A DNA stretch of 6,745 nucleotides. Source: Actinomycetota bacterium (lineage in GTDB: Bacteria; Actinomycetota; Acidimicrobiia; Acidimicrobiales; RAAP-2). The notes under the pieces were generated by a model that was not told the DNA's origin, did not search any database, and saw nothing but the letters and a program-made list of their open reading frames with translations. Position 1 is the stretch's first letter; every line of letters starts with the position of its first letter. Both the position numbers and the translations under genes were made by a program. The stretch is taken from the NCBI GenBank assembly GCA_009701115.1, contig WLKR01000059.1:1-6745 (forward strand), read 5' to 3'. Below, one piece after another: positions 5,970 through 6,745 of the stretch.

Positions 5970-6745
5970 TTAATGTGCGAGAACGGCAGCGGCCGAAAAA
6001 TCCCTATCTCGACTGGCGACATCATCCCGGGGTAGTAAACCGCTGAAACTAAGGGATATTAGGGATTCCAGCGAGCGTAGGAGCTCGCGCAGTTCTGGTG
6101 GAGGTGGGAAGTATTCGTCTTCAATCGTAACGGGATTGACATAAACACCCTCGCTTGCATTCAGCCGTTGCAGCACCTCGTTGACCAGAGACTCAGGCGC
6201 CGAGGCGCCTGCCGTTACGCCGATCACGCCGGATAGATCTGCAGGTAGTTCCGACGCGGCATTAACGCGAAGTACCCTTTCGCAACCGACCGATGACGCC
6301 ACCTTGGTTAGAGCCACCGTATTCGATGAGTTCGCTGAACCAATAACTACCACTGCGTCAGCGGAGGCTGCAAGCTCGCGAAGAGCAGCCTGGCGATTCG
6401 TCGTGGCAAAACAGAGATCGGAGCGGTTAGGCAGCCACAAGTCCGGAATTTTGGCGATGGCGTAATCTCGCAGTTCCTGCCACTCATCAAGGGACAACGT
6501 CGTCTGGCTGAGCAGTGCGAAGGGGCCCGCCATTTGAGCAACAGCGTCGATGTCAGCCTCAGTTTGAATGAGGTGCACCGAATCGGGAGCGACTGCCATA
6601 GTGCCCACCGCCTCCTCGTGGCCCTCGTGGCCTACGTAGAGGACCGTATAACCCTTCCTAGAGCGAACTTTGAGCTCATGGTGAACCTTTGTTACTAAGG
6701 GGCATACGGCGTCAATAACCGTGCCACCGTTGGTCTGGGCGTCGG
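5970..6745 (-). CDS. ispH: 4-hydroxy-3-methylbut-2-enyl diphosphate reductase (5' partial)
   Basis: The [4Fe-4S] enzyme of the last step of the MEP pathway, reducing HMBPP to IPP and DMAPP. The gene begins beyond the right edge; 258 codons are visible in the frame whose first full codon is 6743-6741. Two of the three cluster cysteines are present: DAVCPLVTKVHHE (codon 6704-6702, E. coli Cys96) and DLCFATTNRQ (codon 6413-6411, Cys197). The first (Cys12) lies outside. Other family blocks are GHEGHEEAVGTM, holding the active-site His and Glu (E. coli His124, Glu126), SQTTLS (Thr167 equivalent), GSANSSNT and GVTAGASAPESLV. GTG at 6608 is internal, since homology continues upstream of it. About 35 residues follow the usual end near PPPELRELL; they are low in recognisable motifs and make the C-terminus longer than in E. 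coli. It is first in the minus-strand group, 49 nt from the HD gene. Confidence 0.97.
   Translation of the reverse strand, partial: DAQTNGGTVIDAVCPLVTKVHHELKVRSRKGYTVLYVGHEGHEEAVGTMAVAPDSVHLIQTEADIDAVAQMAGPFALLSQTTLSLDEWQELRDYAIAKIPDLWLPNRSDLCFATTNRQAALRELAASADAVVVIGSANSSNTVALTKVASSVGCERVLRVNAASELPADLSGVIGVTAGASAPESLVNEVLQRLNASEGVYVNPVTIEDEYFPPPPELRELLRSLESLISLSFSGLLPRDDVASRDRDFSAAAVLAH
6615..6632 (-). repeat. 9-bp perfect tandem duplication inside ispH
   Basis: On the minus strand GGCCACGAG occurs twice in direct succession, encoding Gly-His-Glu twice in the active-site loop (GHEGHEE). The protein motif is expected from the family; the nucleotide identity of the two copies is the notable part. 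Confidence 0.7.

Noticed and set aside
5921..6060. Promoter for the HD gene
   Set aside because: An AT-rich CAATAT lies just before the start, but no -35 at suitable spacing and poor distance for a leaderless start; not strong enough to call.
6181..6465. 94-codon open frame on the plus strand opposite ispH
   Set aside because: It is antisense to the conserved IspH core; its composition (Ala, Thr, Ser rich) is what a reverse frame of this gene gives.
1..6745. Mobile element, CRISPR, toxin-antitoxin or defence system
   Set aside because: No transposase, integrase, repeat array, attachment site or toxin-like small gene found; every stretch is covered by core-type genes.

Overview
The window is a gene-dense stretch of bacterial chromosome carrying mostly core metabolism, with moderate GC by eye. 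The plus-strand order (rluB-type pseudouridine synthase, AroH-type chorismate mutase, TyrA with ACT domain, AroA, Cmk, PlsC), with ispH close by, resembles loci known from Actinomycetota. A mid-GC lineage related to Acidimicrobiia, possibly aquatic, is my best guess. That placement is inference from gene order and protein style; no rRNA or other marker is present.

Left block, plus strand, 1-4562: six genes in a row with no intergenic DNA. They are rluB (5' end outside the window), aroH, tyrA, aroA, cmk and plsC. Three junctions are 4-bp ATGA stop/start overlaps (593-596, 2018-2021, 3295-3298). The other two are longer overlaps of about 17-20 bp (aroH/tyrA and cmk/plsC). This looks like one translationally coupled operon. 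It joins rRNA modification, the shikimate-to-tyrosine branch (EPSP synthase, chorismate mutase, prephenate dehydrogenase), CMP/dCMP phosphorylation and phosphatidic acid synthesis.

Right block, minus strand, 4559-6745: reading right to left, the 3' part of ispH (start outside the window), a 49-nt gap, a small HD-domain protein, a 9-nt gap, then a soluble family 2 glycosyltransferase of the polyprenol-phosphate type. The HD protein carries a histidine/aspartate set that fits the HD-type diiron oxygenases (PhnZ/MIOX relatives) better than an ordinary HD phosphohydrolase. IspH makes IPP/DMAPP, the precursors of polyprenyl phosphates, and the glycosyltransferase may use such a lipid, so a functional link is plausible but unproven.

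The two blocks converge and share a palindromic TTAA (4559-4562) that supplies the stop codon of both plsC and the glycosyltransferase gene. I see no tRNA, rRNA, mobile element, CRISPR array or gene-free stretch over 50 nt. The least characterised item is the HD protein; the rest is ordinary core metabolism with some local peculiarities.
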